DNA of 64,000 nucleotides from Chitiniphilus eburneus (GCF_005048205.1 NZ_SUMF01000014.1:1-64000); one strand, 5' to 3'; numbered from the stretch's first letter, positions 1 to 9,476 are shown. Made by a program: numbers and translations. Notes: generated by a model not told the origin, from the sequence alone.

Positions 1-1803
1 CAGGTTGCCGTTGGCGTCGTAGGTGAATGTGGTGCTGCGGCCCGGTTCGGTGATGCTGGCGGGCAGGCGCAGGGTGGAATGCCAGGTGGTGGTGATGGTG
101 CGCGCTTGCGGGGTGCCGGCGGCAACGCTGGCACTAAGCGGCAGGTTGCGCGTCAGGTCGTACTGGTAAGTGGTGAGCGTGCCGTTGAAGTCGCTGACAT
201 TGACCAGATTGCCCTGGGCATCGAAAAGCTGGGAGCGCGATTTGTTGTCGAACTGGCGCGTTTCGCCAACCGGCCGGCGAACGCCCAGCACATCGGCCAA
301 TGTGTAGACCCAGGTGGTTGCCAGCGGGTCGATCACGGTCGCGCTGTTGATCTTGTCGGTGGCATCGCGCCCATAGGTGATGGTGTTGCGATCGACACTC
401 GCGGCGTGCTCGCTCAACGAGGCGGCCGCTTTGGCGTCGTAATCCCATTTGGCGTAGGAAATGGCGCTTTCGTCGATGATCTCGGTCAGCAGCGTGGGCA
501 CGGTGGTACCAGCCACCGTCCGGTCCACATAGCGGTACTGGCGGCTGGTGTTGTCCGGGTAGGTCACACTGCTGAGTACACCGGCGGTGTAGCCATAGCC
601 AATGACGTGGTTGCTCGGCGTGGTCACACTCGTCAATTGTCCGGTCGCGTTGTAGCCCAAGGTCAGGGTGCGGCCCACGTAGTCGGTAATCTTGGTCAGC
701 CGGCCGGTGGCGTCGTTGGTGTAATCGAGGAACTGGCCGTTGCGAAAGGTGCGACGCAGCAGTCGGCCGTCGGTGTTGTAGCGTTCGACCGTCCGGTCGG
801 CGGTGGTGTATTCCCAGCCGTCGGCCAGTTTCTTCACGGTATCGACGATATCCGCGTCGCCCTGCCATTGATCGGCCACACCGGGCTTGGGCACGAAGTG
901 GATCACGGCACCGGAACCGCGCCGGACGTACACCTTGCTCTGCGCGGCGACGAACACCAGGCGGAAATCGTGATTGTGCTGCCAGCGATTGCCCAGCACG
1001 CCGGCGTCCGCGCCCACACCCGAAGACTGGCTGTCATAGCTGCGGGTGAAGCTCAGGCCGGTGCCGGCGGCTTGCGCGTAATCCACTTCGGTCTGCAGTT
1101 TGCGGCCGCTATTGAAGGCAATCGGATTGCCGCATTGGCTACGAATCGGCGTGGCCGGGCCGGCGGCGGTGAACAGCGGCGTCCAGTCGCCCCCATTGGG
1201 CACATCGCAGCCGGTGGTTTCCTTCACTTGCGGCGGGAATGGCACATTGGGCATGCAGGGCGGAACGGTCGGCCCATGTTGCAGGTAGAGAGGCTGCTTG
1301 AACACGTCGAGGTAGACAGCGGTCCGCACCGGATACGCGGCCACGGTCAGGCTGACGTTGGCGCTGCCAGGGGCACCATCATTGATGGTGCCGGTGTAGT
1401 TCTTGTGCACGACAACCAGATGCGTGCTGCATTGATTCTTGAACACGCGGGAGTTGTAGCGCATGCCCTGGAGCGTGCCATTGCTTTCGATCTGGCTCGG
1501 AAGCACCCAACCCACCTCGAACGCGTCCGGGAAGCCCAGGCTGGAGTCATACACGACCACCTTGCCTGCGCTGCAACGAATCGGCGAGAGCTTGTAGAGG
1601 AACTCGCCCGCAGTATTCGGCCCATCGGTGGCGGTGATCTCGCTGCCGATCAGGGTATTGGCCACCGAGCAGGTTGCCCCCCAGGCCTGCCCCGCCCCAC
1701 CCAGCAACAAGGCGGCGGCCAATGGGCGCAGCAAGGCGAAATGCCGTGCGCGGAGTTGGGCCTTGTGCTGGATCGAGACGACCGCAGGTTTTTTATCTTG
1801 CAT
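1..1803 (-). CDS. RHS/YD-repeat secreted protein, C-terminus cut by window edge
   Basis: The frame is open from an ATG at 1803 to position 1, giving 601 codons without a stop, so the gene runs out of the window. Residues 22-41 form a hydrophobic signal peptide (core LAAALLLGGAGQAWG). After a Cys-containing N-terminal domain comes an RHS-type entry segment near residues 250-300 (motifs LQTEVDY, FTRSYDS, GVLGNRW), then YD repeats such as GYNATGQL and, at the edge, TYDANGNL. RHS proteins form a large beta-cocoon shell and often carry a variable toxin tip at the C-terminus; that tip is not visible here. Export through Sec is inferred from the signal peptide. A long reading frame on the opposite strand (79-1896) is only its antisense shadow. 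Confidence 0.85.
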   Translation of the reverse strand, partial: MQDKKPAVVSIQHKAQLRARHFALLRPLAAALLLGGAGQAWGATCSVANTLIGSEITATDGPNTAGEFLYKLSPIRCSAGKVVVYDSSLGFPDAFEVGWVLPSQIESNGTLQGMRYNSRVFKNQCSTHLVVVHKNYTGTINDGAPGSANVSLTVAAYPVRTAVYLDVFKQPLYLQHGPTVPPCMPNVPFPPQVKETTGCDVPNGGDWTPLFTAAGPATPIRSQCGNPIAFNSGRKLQTEVDYAQAAGTGLSFTRSYDSQSSGVGADAGVLGNRWQHNHDFRLVFVAAQSKVYVRRGSGAVIHFVPKPGVADQWQGDADIVDTVKKLADGWEYTTADRTVERYNTDGRLLRRTFRNGQFLDYTNDATGRLTKITDYVGRTLTLGYNATGQLTSVTTPSNHVIGYGYTAGVLSSVTYPDNTSRQYRYVDRTVAGTTVPTLLTEIIDESAISYAKWDYDAKAAASLSEHAASVDRNTITYGRDATDKINSATVIDPLATTWVYTLADVLGVRRPVGETRQFDNKSRSQLFDAQGNLVNVSDFNGTLTTYQYDLTRNLPLSASVAAGTPQARTITTTWHSTLRLPASITEPGRSTTFTYDANGNL

Positions 1804-2225
1804 TTTGTCAATTTCCACGACAGTGCCAAGTTAGAAACAAGAATGTGCGCCGTTATACATGACGCACCATTCAATTTCGTTGGCATATCGAGGTAACAAG
1901 ACAAATGGGCGGAAGCAGGAGACAGGCGTCGTGCACCGCAACAAGAGCGGCAAAAGCTTTCAGGGGAAGGGCTAAAAATGCGCCTCAAACAGCGATTTCT
2001 TTACTCTACGGCTTATTGAGTAAGCATTTCTAGCGCATCGCCCGCGCGAGCTAATGGATTCCCCCTCCACGCCAGAGGAGGACATGGGCATGTTCTCGCC
2101 CAAAAAAAGCCATCAAAAACAAATGGCATTTCAATTGCAAATCGGCATTCGCCAATGCAAAAAGGCACGGCTCCAAGTTGGGCATCCAGCGACCATCCGT
2201 AAGAATAATAGGAGTCACCACGTTG
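1804..2225. other. Intergenic region, nothing recognised
   Basis: This stretch lies between the start of the RHS gene and the end of spoVR and is AT-richer than its surroundings. It should hold the RHS promoter, but no convincing -35/-10 pair was found. Two opposed short frames of about 70 codons (2051-2266) overlap each other, lack ribosome sites and resemble nothing known, so they are not called. Confidence 0.5.
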
Positions 2226-3764
2226 TCATAGCCCGTGGCGCTTTTCAACCTTGCAGTCATACGTAAGAATCACCCGCCCCTCGTCATCCACACTTTCCAG
2301 CTTTACGGTAAACCCCCACAACCGCGCTACATGCTTCAGGACCTCGTGCACGCTGTTGGCCAGAGGGCGGCGCTGGTGCTGGTAGTGGCGAAGCGTCAGC
2401 GCTCGGTCGGTGCGGGTGTTCACCTCGTAGACCTGGATGTTTGGCTCGCGCGCAGCCAGGTTGTATTGCTCCGCCAGCTTGCGCCTGATCTCGGCATAGC
2501 CCGCCTCATCGTGAATCGCCGAAACCTTCAGCCGCGCGTTCTGGTCGTCATCCAGCACGGAGAACAGATGGAAATCGCGGATCAGCTTGGGTGATAGGTA
2601 TTGCGCGATGAAGCTCTCGTCCTTGAAGTTGCGCATGGCGAAATCCAGCGCTTCGCGCCAGTCGGTGCCGGCCAGTTGCGGGAACCACTGCCGGTCTTCC
2701 TCGGTGGGTTCGGTGCAGATGCGCTGGATATCGCGATACATGGCAAAGCCCAGCGCATAAGGGTTGATGCCGTTGAAATAGGGGCTATCCACGCCTGGTT
2801 GCGCCACGACATTGGTGTGGCTGTGCAGGAACTCGAACATGGCCGCGTCAGTGAGCAGACCTTCATCGTACAGCCGGTTCATCAGGGTGTAGTGCCAGAA
2901 AGTGGCCCAGCCTTCGTTCATCACCTGGGTCTGGCGCTGGGGGTAGAAATACTGCGCCACCTTGCGCACGATGCGCACCAGCTCGCGCTGCCAGGGTTCG
3001 AGCAGGGGGGCGAATTTTTCGATGAAGTACAGCAGGTTTTCCTGCGGTTCATCGGGAAAGCGCGGCGTCTGCTGCGCTTGTTCGCGCTCTTCCATCAGTC
3101 GCGGAATGGTGCGCCAGAGCGTGTTCACCTGCGATTGCTGGTATTCCTCGCGTTCGACCAGCCGTGCCCGCTCCTGCGCCAGCGACAGCTTCTGCGGGCG
3201 CTTGTAGCGATCCACCCCATAGTTCATCAAAGCGTGGCAGGAATCGAGCAACTCTTCCACTTTGTCTTCGCCGTGGCGCGCCTCGCATTCGGCAATGTAA
3301 TGCTTGGCGAAAACCAGGTAGTCGATGATGGCGTCGGCCTCGGTCCAGGTCCGGAACAGATAGTTGCCCTTGAAAAAGCTGTTGTGACCAAACGCGGCGT
3401 GGGCAATCACCAGTGCCTGCATCGTCATGGTGTTTTCTTCCATGAGATAGGCGATGCAGGGATTGGAATTGATCACGATTTCGTAGGCCAGCCCCATCGC
3501 GCCGCGCTGGTAGTGCTTCTGCGTGGCGAGAAAGTGCTTGCCATAGCTCCAGTGGTGATACATCACCGGCATGCCCACCGAGGCATAGGCGTCCATCATC
3601 TGCTCGGCGGAGATGATCTCGAGCTGGTTGGGATAGGTATCCAGGCCGAAGTCAGCGGCAATACGGGCGATTTCGTCGTAGTAGCGCTGGATCAGTTCGA
3701 AGGTCCACTCGGAGCCGGTGGAGAGCGGCTCTGCCGTGGCATCGGTATGGGCGAGGCGAGTCAT
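2226..3764 (-). CDS. spoVR: SpoVR family protein (YcgB-like)
   Basis: The 512-residue product matches the length of E. coli YcgB (about 510) and has the family landmarks MYHHWSYGKHF (residues 68-78), INSNPCIAYLMEEN and AFGHNSFFKGN. Its biochemical role is unknown. The name comes from Bacillus, where SpoVR affects spore cortex formation, but the family is common in non-sporulating proteobacteria. It is the last gene of a prkA-yeaH-spoVR cluster, 88 bases behind yeaH on the same strand; in E. coli these three belong to stress and nitrogen-starvation responses. The protein has no signal peptide or membrane segment, so it is probably cytosolic. Confidence 0.95.
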   Translation of the reverse strand: MTRLAHTDATAEPLSTGSEWTFELIQRYYDEIARIAADFGLDTYPNQLEIISAEQMMDAYASVGMPVMYHHWSYGKHFLATQKHYQRGAMGLAYEIVINSNPCIAYLMEENTMTMQALVIAHAAFGHNSFFKGNYLFRTWTEADAIIDYLVFAKHYIAECEARHGEDKVEELLDSCHALMNYGVDRYKRPQKLSLAQERARLVEREEYQQSQVNTLWRTIPRLMEEREQAQQTPRFPDEPQENLLYFIEKFAPLLEPWQRELVRIVRKVAQYFYPQRQTQVMNEGWATFWHYTLMNRLYDEGLLTDAAMFEFLHSHTNVVAQPGVDSPYFNGINPYALGFAMYRDIQRICTEPTEEDRQWFPQLAGTDWREALDFAMRNFKDESFIAQYLSPKLIRDFHLFSVLDDDQNARLKVSAIHDEAGYAEIRRKLAEQYNLAAREPNIQVYEVNTRTDRALTLRHYQHQRRPLANSVHEVLKHVARLWGFTVKLESVDDEGRVILTYDCKVEKRHGL

Positions 3765-3852
3765 GGGCGACCTCTGCTGCGTGACCGCCGCCGGCCATCG
3801 CCGTGGCGGAATATCGAATCAACGGGGCCTGCTGCCGGGTCTGGGCGGGCGA

Positions 3853-5136
3853 TCACGCCGCGCTGCGTTCACCCAGGCCGGCCTTCTTGAACAGGTCGCG
3901 GAACACCGGCCAGATTTCGCCGGCTTCACGAATGCGCCGCATCGTGAAATGGCGGTACTGCGCCGCGACACGCTCGTACTCGTACCAGAGATTCTGCGGC
4001 TCGCCTTCCGTGATCTCCACGTAGGCGTAGTACTGGAGCAACGGCAGGATGTCGTTCGCCAGCAACTCGCGGCAGGTGGGGGAATCGGAATCCCAGTTGT
4101 CGCCGTCCGATGCCTGGGCCACGTAGATGTTCCAGTCGTTGCTGGGGTAGCGTTCGAGAATGATCTTCTTCACCAGCTTCAGTGCCGACGACACCACGGT
4201 GCCACCGGTATCGCGAGCGTGGAAGAACTCGTCCTCGTTCACTTCGAATGCCTGCGTGTGATGGCGCACGAACACCACCTCGATCTTCTCGTAGGCCCGC
4301 TCCAGAAACAGGTAGAGCAGGATGAAAAAGCGCTTGGCGATATCCTTTTTCATTTCGTCCATCGAGCCCGATACATCCATCACGCAGAACATCACCGCCT
4401 GGGTGGTGGGATTGGGCACACGTACACGGTTGCTGTAGCGCAGGTCGAACGGATCAATCCAGGGGATATGCGCCAGCCGCCCCTTGTGCTCGCGGATTTC
4501 GGCCATCAGCGCGATCACCTGCGGGTCATGCTCGTCGCAGGTTTCCAGCAACTCATCCAGTTTTTCCTGCGCCGCGTTCAGGTCTTCCATCGGCGTGGCG
4601 GACAACGCGATGCGCCGGCCGAGAGCGCCGCGCAGGCTGCGCAGTACGTGGATGTTGGTGGGCGTGCCATCGCTGGTATAGCCCGCGCGCATCGGCTTGA
4701 AAGTGGTGGTCTGCTGGAGCTGGGTCTTGATCAGGTTGGGCAGCTCCAGATCGTCGAAGAAGAAGTTGAGGAACTCCTCACGGGTCAGTTCGAACACGAA
4801 GTCGTCCTGCCCTTCCCCACCGTCGCCCGCGCCACCGCTGCCTCCCCCACCGCCGCCACTTTGCGGGCGGTCGAACTCATCGCCCTTGATGTATTCCTTG
4901 TTTCCGGGAAACACCCGCTCCCACACACCGCCCTGTGCGTGGCCGAACGTGGGTTCGTTGATGTCCTTGACCGGAATCGATACCTTTTCGCCGCGCTCGA
5001 TATCGGTAATCGAACGATCCTTGACGGCGCGCGCCACCGCCTCCTTGATCTGCCCCTTGAAGCGTTTCAAAAAGCGTTCGCGGTTCACCGCCGATTTGTT
5101 CTTGCCATTCAAGCGCCGGTCTATCAGATGGAACAT
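3853..5136 (-). CDS. yeaH: YeaH family protein (UPF0229), VWA-domain partner of PrkA
   Basis: The product is 427 residues. The ATG at 5136 is chosen over one ten codons upstream because the family begins with an M-x-x-x-IDRRLNGKNKS motif and an AGGAAA ribosome site lies just before it. Residues 92-110 are a glycine-rich linker followed by GEGQDDFVF. A von Willebrand A-like domain carries the metal-site motif DVSGS at about 254-258 and later HHTQAFEV and TGGTVVSSAL. In E. coli yeaG (prkA) and yeaH are co-transcribed. Here the gene lies 106 bases behind prkA and before spoVR. The function is not established; a role with the PrkA kinase is inferred from conserved neighbourhood. Confidence 0.95.
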   Translation of the reverse strand: MFHLIDRRLNGKNKSAVNRERFLKRFKGQIKEAVARAVKDRSITDIERGEKVSIPVKDINEPTFGHAQGGVWERVFPGNKEYIKGDEFDRPQSGGGGGGSGGAGDGGEGQDDFVFELTREEFLNFFFDDLELPNLIKTQLQQTTTFKPMRAGYTSDGTPTNIHVLRSLRGALGRRIALSATPMEDLNAAQEKLDELLETCDEHDPQVIALMAEIREHKGRLAHIPWIDPFDLRYSNRVRVPNPTTQAVMFCVMDVSGSMDEMKKDIAKRFFILLYLFLERAYEKIEVVFVRHHTQAFEVNEDEFFHARDTGGTVVSSALKLVKKIILERYPSNDWNIYVAQASDGDNWDSDSPTCRELLANDILPLLQYYAYVEITEGEPQNLWYEYERVAAQYRHFTMRRIREAGEIWPVFRDLFKKAGLGERSAA

Positions 5137-5242
5137 GGTCGGTTTCCTGTGTGGCGTGAAGGGCACCCCGCCAGGGCGGGCCGGGCGGACAGGGGAAGCG
5201 ATGCGGGGCTTCGCCTCACCTGGCCGATTCAGCGATCCGCCG

Positions 5243-7165
5243 TCAGGATGATTTCCTCACGCGCAAATACCATTCGCACAGCAATCGCACCTGCTTGGCC
5301 GTATAGCCCTTGGTCACCATGCGATTGACGAAGTCTTCGTGCTTTTTTTGTTCCTCGGCGCTGGCCTTGGCGTTGAAGGAGATCACCGGCAGCAGTTCCT
5401 CGGTGTTGGAGAACATCTTTTTCTCGATCACGGTGCGCAGTTTTTCGTAGCTGGTCCAGGCCGGGTTCTTGCCGGCATTGCTGGCCCGAGCCCGCAGAAC
5501 GAAATTGACAATTTCGTTGCGAAAATCCTTGGGATTGGAAATCCCCGCCGGCTTTTCGATCTTTTCCAGTTCATTGTTGAGCGCATTGCGATCGAATGCT
5601 TCGCCGGTATCCGGATCGCGATACTCCTGATCCTGGATCCAGTAGTCGGCAAAGGTGACATAGCGGTCGAAGATGTTCTGCCCGTATTCGGAATAGCTTT
5701 CCAGATAGGCCGTCTGGATTTCCTTGCCGATGAATTCCACATATTTCGGCGCGAGGTATTCCTTCAGGTAGCTGATGTAGCGCTGCTCGGTTTCCTGCGG
5801 AAACTGTTCGCGCTCGATGCTCTGCTCCAGCACATACAACAGATGCACCGGGTTGGCGGCCACTTCCTGATGGTCGAAATTGAATACCTTGGACAAAATC
5901 TTGAACGCAAAACGCGTGGACAGGCCGGTCATGCCTTCATCGACCCCGGCAAAGTCGTGGTACTCCTGAATCGACTTGGCCTTGGGATCGACGTCCTTCA
6001 GGTTTTCACCGTCGTACACCTGCATCTTGGAAAAGATGCTGCTGTTCTCCGGCTCCTTGAGCCGCGACAGCACCGAGAACTGCGCCATCATCTTCAAAGT
6101 GCCGGGGGCGCACGGCGCCTCCGCCAGCGACGAATTGCGGATCAGCTTGTCGTAGATGCGGATTTCCTCGGTCACCCGCAGGCTGTACGGCACCTTGACG
6201 ATATAAATGCGGTCGAGGAAGGCTTCGTTGTTGCGGTTGTTGCGGAACTGCTTCCATTCGGATTCGTTGGAGTGCGCCAGGATGATGCCTTCGAACGGAA
6301 TCGCGCCAAAGCCTTCGGTGCCCTTGAAATTGCCTTCCTGCGTAGCGGTCAGCAATGGATGCAGGACCTTGATCGGAGCCTTGAACATTTCGACGAATTC
6401 CAGCAATCCCTGGTTGGCCAGGCACAGGCCGCCGGAATAGCTGTAGGCATCGGGGTCGTCCTGGGCGTATTTTTCCAGCTTGCGGATATCCACCTTGCCC
6501 ACCAGCGACGAAATGTCCTGATTGTTCTCATCGCCCGGTTCGGTCTTGGCGACAGCGATCTGCCGCAGTACCGACGGGTAACGCTTCACCACGCGGAACT
6601 GGTCGATGTCACCACCATATTCCTGTAGCCGTTTCACCGCCCACGGGCTGGGAATGGTGCGCAGGTAGCGCCGCGGAATGCCGTACTCCTGTTCCAGGAT
6701 GTCGCCATCCTCATCGACATTGAACAGACCCAATGGCGACTCGTGGACGGGGCTGCCCTTCAGGCAGTAGAACGGCACACGCTCCATTAGCTCCTTCAGC
6801 TTTTCGGCGATCGAGCTTTTGCCGCCGCCCACCGGCCCCAGCAGATAGAGAATCTGCTTCTTTTCCTCCAGCCCCTGCGCAGCGTGGCGGAAGTAAGACA
6901 CCACCTGTTCGATCACCTCTTCCATGCCGTAGAACTCGCGGAACGCCGGATAAACCCGGATCACCTTGTTCTGGAACATGCGGCTGCGCCGGGCGTCCAG
7001 GCGGGTATCGATCATTTCCGGCTCGCCGACCGCCATCAACATCCGCTCGGCGGCAGAGGCATAGGCGGCCGGGTCCCGTTTGCACAGCTCCAGATATTCC
7101 TTGAGGGACAACTCCTCTTCGCGGGTTCGTTCGTAACGCGAGGAAAAGTGATTGAAGATATCCAT
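5243..7165 (-). CDS. prkA: PrkA-type serine protein kinase / AAA+ ATPase (YeaG)
   Basis: The product is 640 residues, close to E. coli YeaG (644). The ATG at 7165 is supported by GGAGGTG seven bases upstream and by alignment with the family N-terminus; the frame stays open for 93 more codons upstream but without family similarity. Residues 110-117 are a Walker A loop (GPVGGGKS) after EEKKQILYLL. Further landmarks are AKTEPGDENNQDIS, LLTATQEGN and the C-terminal CEWYLRVRKSS. The family joins an AAA+ ATPase to a kinase-like C-terminal domain and acts in the cytosol. It is first in the prkA-yeaH-spoVR cluster, which fits a stress or starvation module. Confidence 0.96.
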   Translation of the reverse strand: MDIFNHFSSRYERTREEELSLKEYLELCKRDPAAYASAAERMLMAVGEPEMIDTRLDARRSRMFQNKVIRVYPAFREFYGMEEVIEQVVSYFRHAAQGLEEKKQILYLLGPVGGGKSSIAEKLKELMERVPFYCLKGSPVHESPLGLFNVDEDGDILEQEYGIPRRYLRTIPSPWAVKRLQEYGGDIDQFRVVKRYPSVLRQIAVAKTEPGDENNQDISSLVGKVDIRKLEKYAQDDPDAYSYSGGLCLANQGLLEFVEMFKAPIKVLHPLLTATQEGNFKGTEGFGAIPFEGIILAHSNESEWKQFRNNRNNEAFLDRIYIVKVPYSLRVTEEIRIYDKLIRNSSLAEAPCAPGTLKMMAQFSVLSRLKEPENSSIFSKMQVYDGENLKDVDPKAKSIQEYHDFAGVDEGMTGLSTRFAFKILSKVFNFDHQEVAANPVHLLYVLEQSIEREQFPQETEQRYISYLKEYLAPKYVEFIGKEIQTAYLESYSEYGQNIFDRYVTFADYWIQDQEYRDPDTGEAFDRNALNNELEKIEKPAGISNPKDFRNEIVNFVLRARASNAGKNPAWTSYEKLRTVIEKKMFSNTEELLPVISFNAKASAEEQKKHEDFVNRMVTKGYTAKQVRLLCEWYLRVRKSS

Positions 7166-7273
7166 GAGGCACCTCCAGCGGCGTGGGACGAGGGCAAGTC
7201 TGGTTTTTAGGCAAGCTCGACACAGAAAGTTCGAGTGCTCGGGATGAACAGTTACGTTATAGACGCGTGCCTG

Positions 7274-7293
7274 CGACGGCCGGAATGCCGTCG
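7274..7293 (-). repeat. Inverted repeat between the cyclase gene and prkA
   Basis: A perfect 7-bp stem (CGACGGC / GCCGTCG) with a 6-base loop lies after the diguanylate cyclase stop and before prkA. It has no T tract, so it is a weak terminator candidate at best. A GG-N10-GC pattern overlaps it (7285-7301) and is discussed in the findings. Confidence 0.35.
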
Positions 7294-7409
7294 GCATGCC
7301 GAGGTGGGCCTGAGAATGAAAACCGGTATTTAGAGCGGGAAATAACTTAAGGGAATCAGCACCCTTTGCGGGTGGCTGCCGGTGGTCGATTCGACCACAG
7401 GTCGCAGGC

Positions 7410-8363
7410 TCAGCCCACCTTGGACTGTTGCGCCACGTACACACTGACGCGATTGCGCCCCGCGTGTTTGGACTGGTACAGCGCTTCGTCCGCCGCCTGG
7501 GTCACTTCGGCAGCCGTGGCGAATGGTGGCGCGAACTCGGCAACCCCCAGGCTGGCCGTGACCGCGATGTGCTCATCGCCGCTGACGATCGTCTCGGAGC
7601 CGATGGCAAAGCGAATGCGTTCGGCGGCCGCGCGTGCGCCTTCGATATCGGTCTGCGGCAGGATCAGGATGAATTCCTCGCCACCATAACGACCAAAGAC
7701 ATCCGGCTCGCGCAAGCCGGGCTGCACACGCCGCGCCACTTCGCGCAGCACCTCATCACCCGCCAGATGGCCGTAGGTATCGTTGATGCGCTTGAAGTGG
7801 TCGAGATCAAGCAGCACCACGCTGAATGGCACCGCCTGATAACGCTGGATGCGCTGGATCTCGTCGAAAATCCGCGCGTCGATGTAGCGCCGATTGAACA
7901 CCCCGGTGAGGCCATCGCGATTGGAGCTTTCTTCCAGCTTCTGCATCGCGCCCTGCATCATGGTCTGGTAGATCGCCGAATCGGTGGCATCCAGCAATGT
8001 CACCACCACGGCTTCGACCTCACCGCTCTCGTCGCGCATGGGCATGAAGGTGAAGTTTTGCCGCATGTAGTCGATGCCGCCGGTAATGGGGCGATTGTGC
8101 TGGAAGCGAAACAGGTAGGGGCGCTGCTCCCAGGAGGTGAAGGCAAAATTCTTCAGCACGAAGACACTGTCGATCTTCTTGACCAGCCATTTCTGCGGCA
8201 ACTCGGGAAACAGCTCGAACAGGTTGCGCCCGATCGCCGCTTCACTTTCAAGCCCACTGTGATGGGCCATGAAACGGTTCCAGAGCAGCACCCGGTATTC
8301 CCGATCCAGCATGAAAATACCGGCATTGATTTCGCTGACGATGAAATCAGCGGGCGAGAGCAT
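7410..8363 (-). CDS. Diguanylate cyclase with N-terminal PAS domain
   Basis: The product is 317 residues and would make cyclic di-GMP from two GTP. Residues 5-130 look like a PAS sensor domain (AGIFMLDREYRVLLWN). A GGDEF domain follows (about 148-308) with an intact GGEEF active site at 227-231. An RxxD product-inhibition site (REPD, 218-221) sits exactly five residues before it, so feedback inhibition is expected. There is no membrane segment. The start codon directly abuts the stop of the CheC-like gene (TAA then ATG), and a response regulator gene precedes that, so the three form one operon. The ligand of the PAS domain cannot be told. Confidence 0.95.
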   Translation of the reverse strand: MLSPADFIVSEINAGIFMLDREYRVLLWNRFMAHHSGLESEAAIGRNLFELFPELPQKWLVKKIDSVFVLKNFAFTSWEQRPYLFRFQHNRPITGGIDYMRQNFTFMPMRDESGEVEAVVVTLLDATDSAIYQTMMQGAMQKLEESSNRDGLTGVFNRRYIDARIFDEIQRIQRYQAVPFSVVLLDLDHFKRINDTYGHLAGDEVLREVARRVQPGLREPDVFGRYGGEEFILILPQTDIEGARAAAERIRFAIGSETIVSGDEHIAVTASLGVAEFAPPFATAAEVTQAADEALYQSKHAGRNRVSVYVAQQSKVG

Positions 8364-8981
8364 TTAGAAGTTTTCCATGAAGGCATCGAGCGCCGACTTC
8401 AGCGCCACGATGGACTCCTCCGGCATCAACGTCATCAGATGGCAGGTGAAATCGCGCACCTCCAGGGTGAAGTGCACTTCCACCAGCAATGCGTAATTCC
8501 AGGTCAACTGCTGCGGATTGATCAGCCTGCCAACCTCGACGTTCTCGGCCATGATGGTGGGCGCGGAAAAGCTGAGCTTGGCTTGCAGCAGCTCGGCAAT
8601 GCCATTGAGGCAGGCCCCGACCAGCACATTGCCCACGTCCAGCAGCAACTCGCGCTCGCTGTCACGGTCGATGTCGTCTTCGTAACCCATCAGGTCCGCC
8701 AGATCGCGGCACCCGTTCTCGTCGTAGACCACCATCGCCTCGCCGCGCAGCGTGCCGGAGAACGCCTGGCGTATCGCCGTCACGGACTGGGGCGTACCCA
8801 CCAGTTGCAGGATATTGCCGGCGATGTTGGCAGATTCGGTGATGTTGATTCGCGGCACCGACAACTGCACGAATACTTCCAGGATCTGCGCCAACTGCGC
8901 GCCGGCCTGCCCCATCGCGATATTCGTGACTTCCTGCAACGCATCGCGTTGATCAGGCGTGAGCAGCAGTTGGTCATTCAT
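8364..8981 (-). CDS. CheC-like (CheC/CheX/FliY family) phosphatase
   Basis: The product is about 205 residues. Two copies of the CheC active-site pattern E-x2-N are visible: LQEVTNIAMGQAG near the N-terminus and DVGNVLVGACLNG in the second half, as in CheC proteins that dephosphorylate CheY-P. The ATG at 8981 has GGGAA six bases upstream; a GTG at 8999 that overlaps the response regulator stop (GTGA) is an alternative adding six residues. It lies between a single-domain response regulator and a PAS-GGDEF cyclase. A role in switching off that regulator is inferred from order and family. No chemotaxis genes are nearby. Confidence 0.85.
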   Translation of the reverse strand: MNDQLLLTPDQRDALQEVTNIAMGQAGAQLAQILEVFVQLSVPRINITESANIAGNILQLVGTPQSVTAIRQAFSGTLRGEAMVVYDENGCRDLADLMGYEDDIDRDSERELLLDVGNVLVGACLNGIAELLQAKLSFSAPTIMAENVEVGRLINPQQLTWNYALLVEVHFTLEVRDFTCHLMTLMPEESIVALKSALDAFMENF

Positions 8982-8995
8982 CGCGATTCCCGTAT

Positions 8996-9364
8996 TCACA
9001 GCGCAATCCCGTATTCGCGAAGAATAGACTCGATCTGGGTCGGCTCCACCGGCTTCTTCACAAAGGCCAGCGCGCCCAGCTGACGCACGCGTTCGCGCGC
9101 CAACGGCTGGATATCGGCCGACACCACGATGACAAAACTATTGAGGCCTTCCGCCTGGAGCGTTTCCAGCACGCCATAGCCATCCAGTTCCGGCATGGTG
9201 AGATCAAGAAACATCACCTCCGCCTTGCCCTCGCGGTAGGCGGCCAAGGCTTCCAGGCCATTGCCTGCCTGTGTGATTTCAACATCCCACCCCGCAGGCA
9301 GGGCCTTAATCAACATCTTGCGCGCCATGACTGAGTCATCGACGACCAGAATCGGCGTAGGCAT
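8996..9364 (-). CDS. Single-domain response regulator (CheY-like)
   Basis: The product is 122 residues and consists only of a receiver domain: acidic pair D9-D10, phosphoacceptor D54 in FLDLTMPELDG, switch residue S82 (VIVVSAD) and the conserved lysine-proline at about 103-105. The ATG at 9364 has GGGGAAA upstream; fifteen further codons upstream are open but lack similarity. No output domain is present, so it should act by protein contact. The stop overlaps the possible GTG start of the following CheC-like phosphatase. The cognate histidine kinase is not in this cluster; the kinase at 41157 is far away and has its own partner. Confidence 0.92.
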   Translation of the reverse strand: MPTPILVVDDSVMARKMLIKALPAGWDVEITQAGNGLEALAAYREGKAEVMFLDLTMPELDGYGVLETLQAEGLNSFVIVVSADIQPLARERVRQLGALAFVKKPVEPTQIESILREYGIAL

Positions 9365-9476
9365 CGACCGGTTTTCCCCGAAAAACGTGTTTTTATAGTA
9401 CGTAAGCAAACTGAGGTGGCTAGTGTAGACGATGCCACTCTATTTGTGGATAGCGCATCCGACGGTTGTGCGCAGC

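Noticed and set aside
79-1896. 605-codon plus-strand frame opposite the RHS gene
   Set aside because: The opposite strand has a signal peptide and clear YD repeats; this is an antisense shadow caused by GC-rich third positions.
2051-2266. Overlapping 70-codon frames on both strands between the RHS gene and spoVR
   Set aside because: No ribosome site, no similarity and mutual overlap; chance frames.
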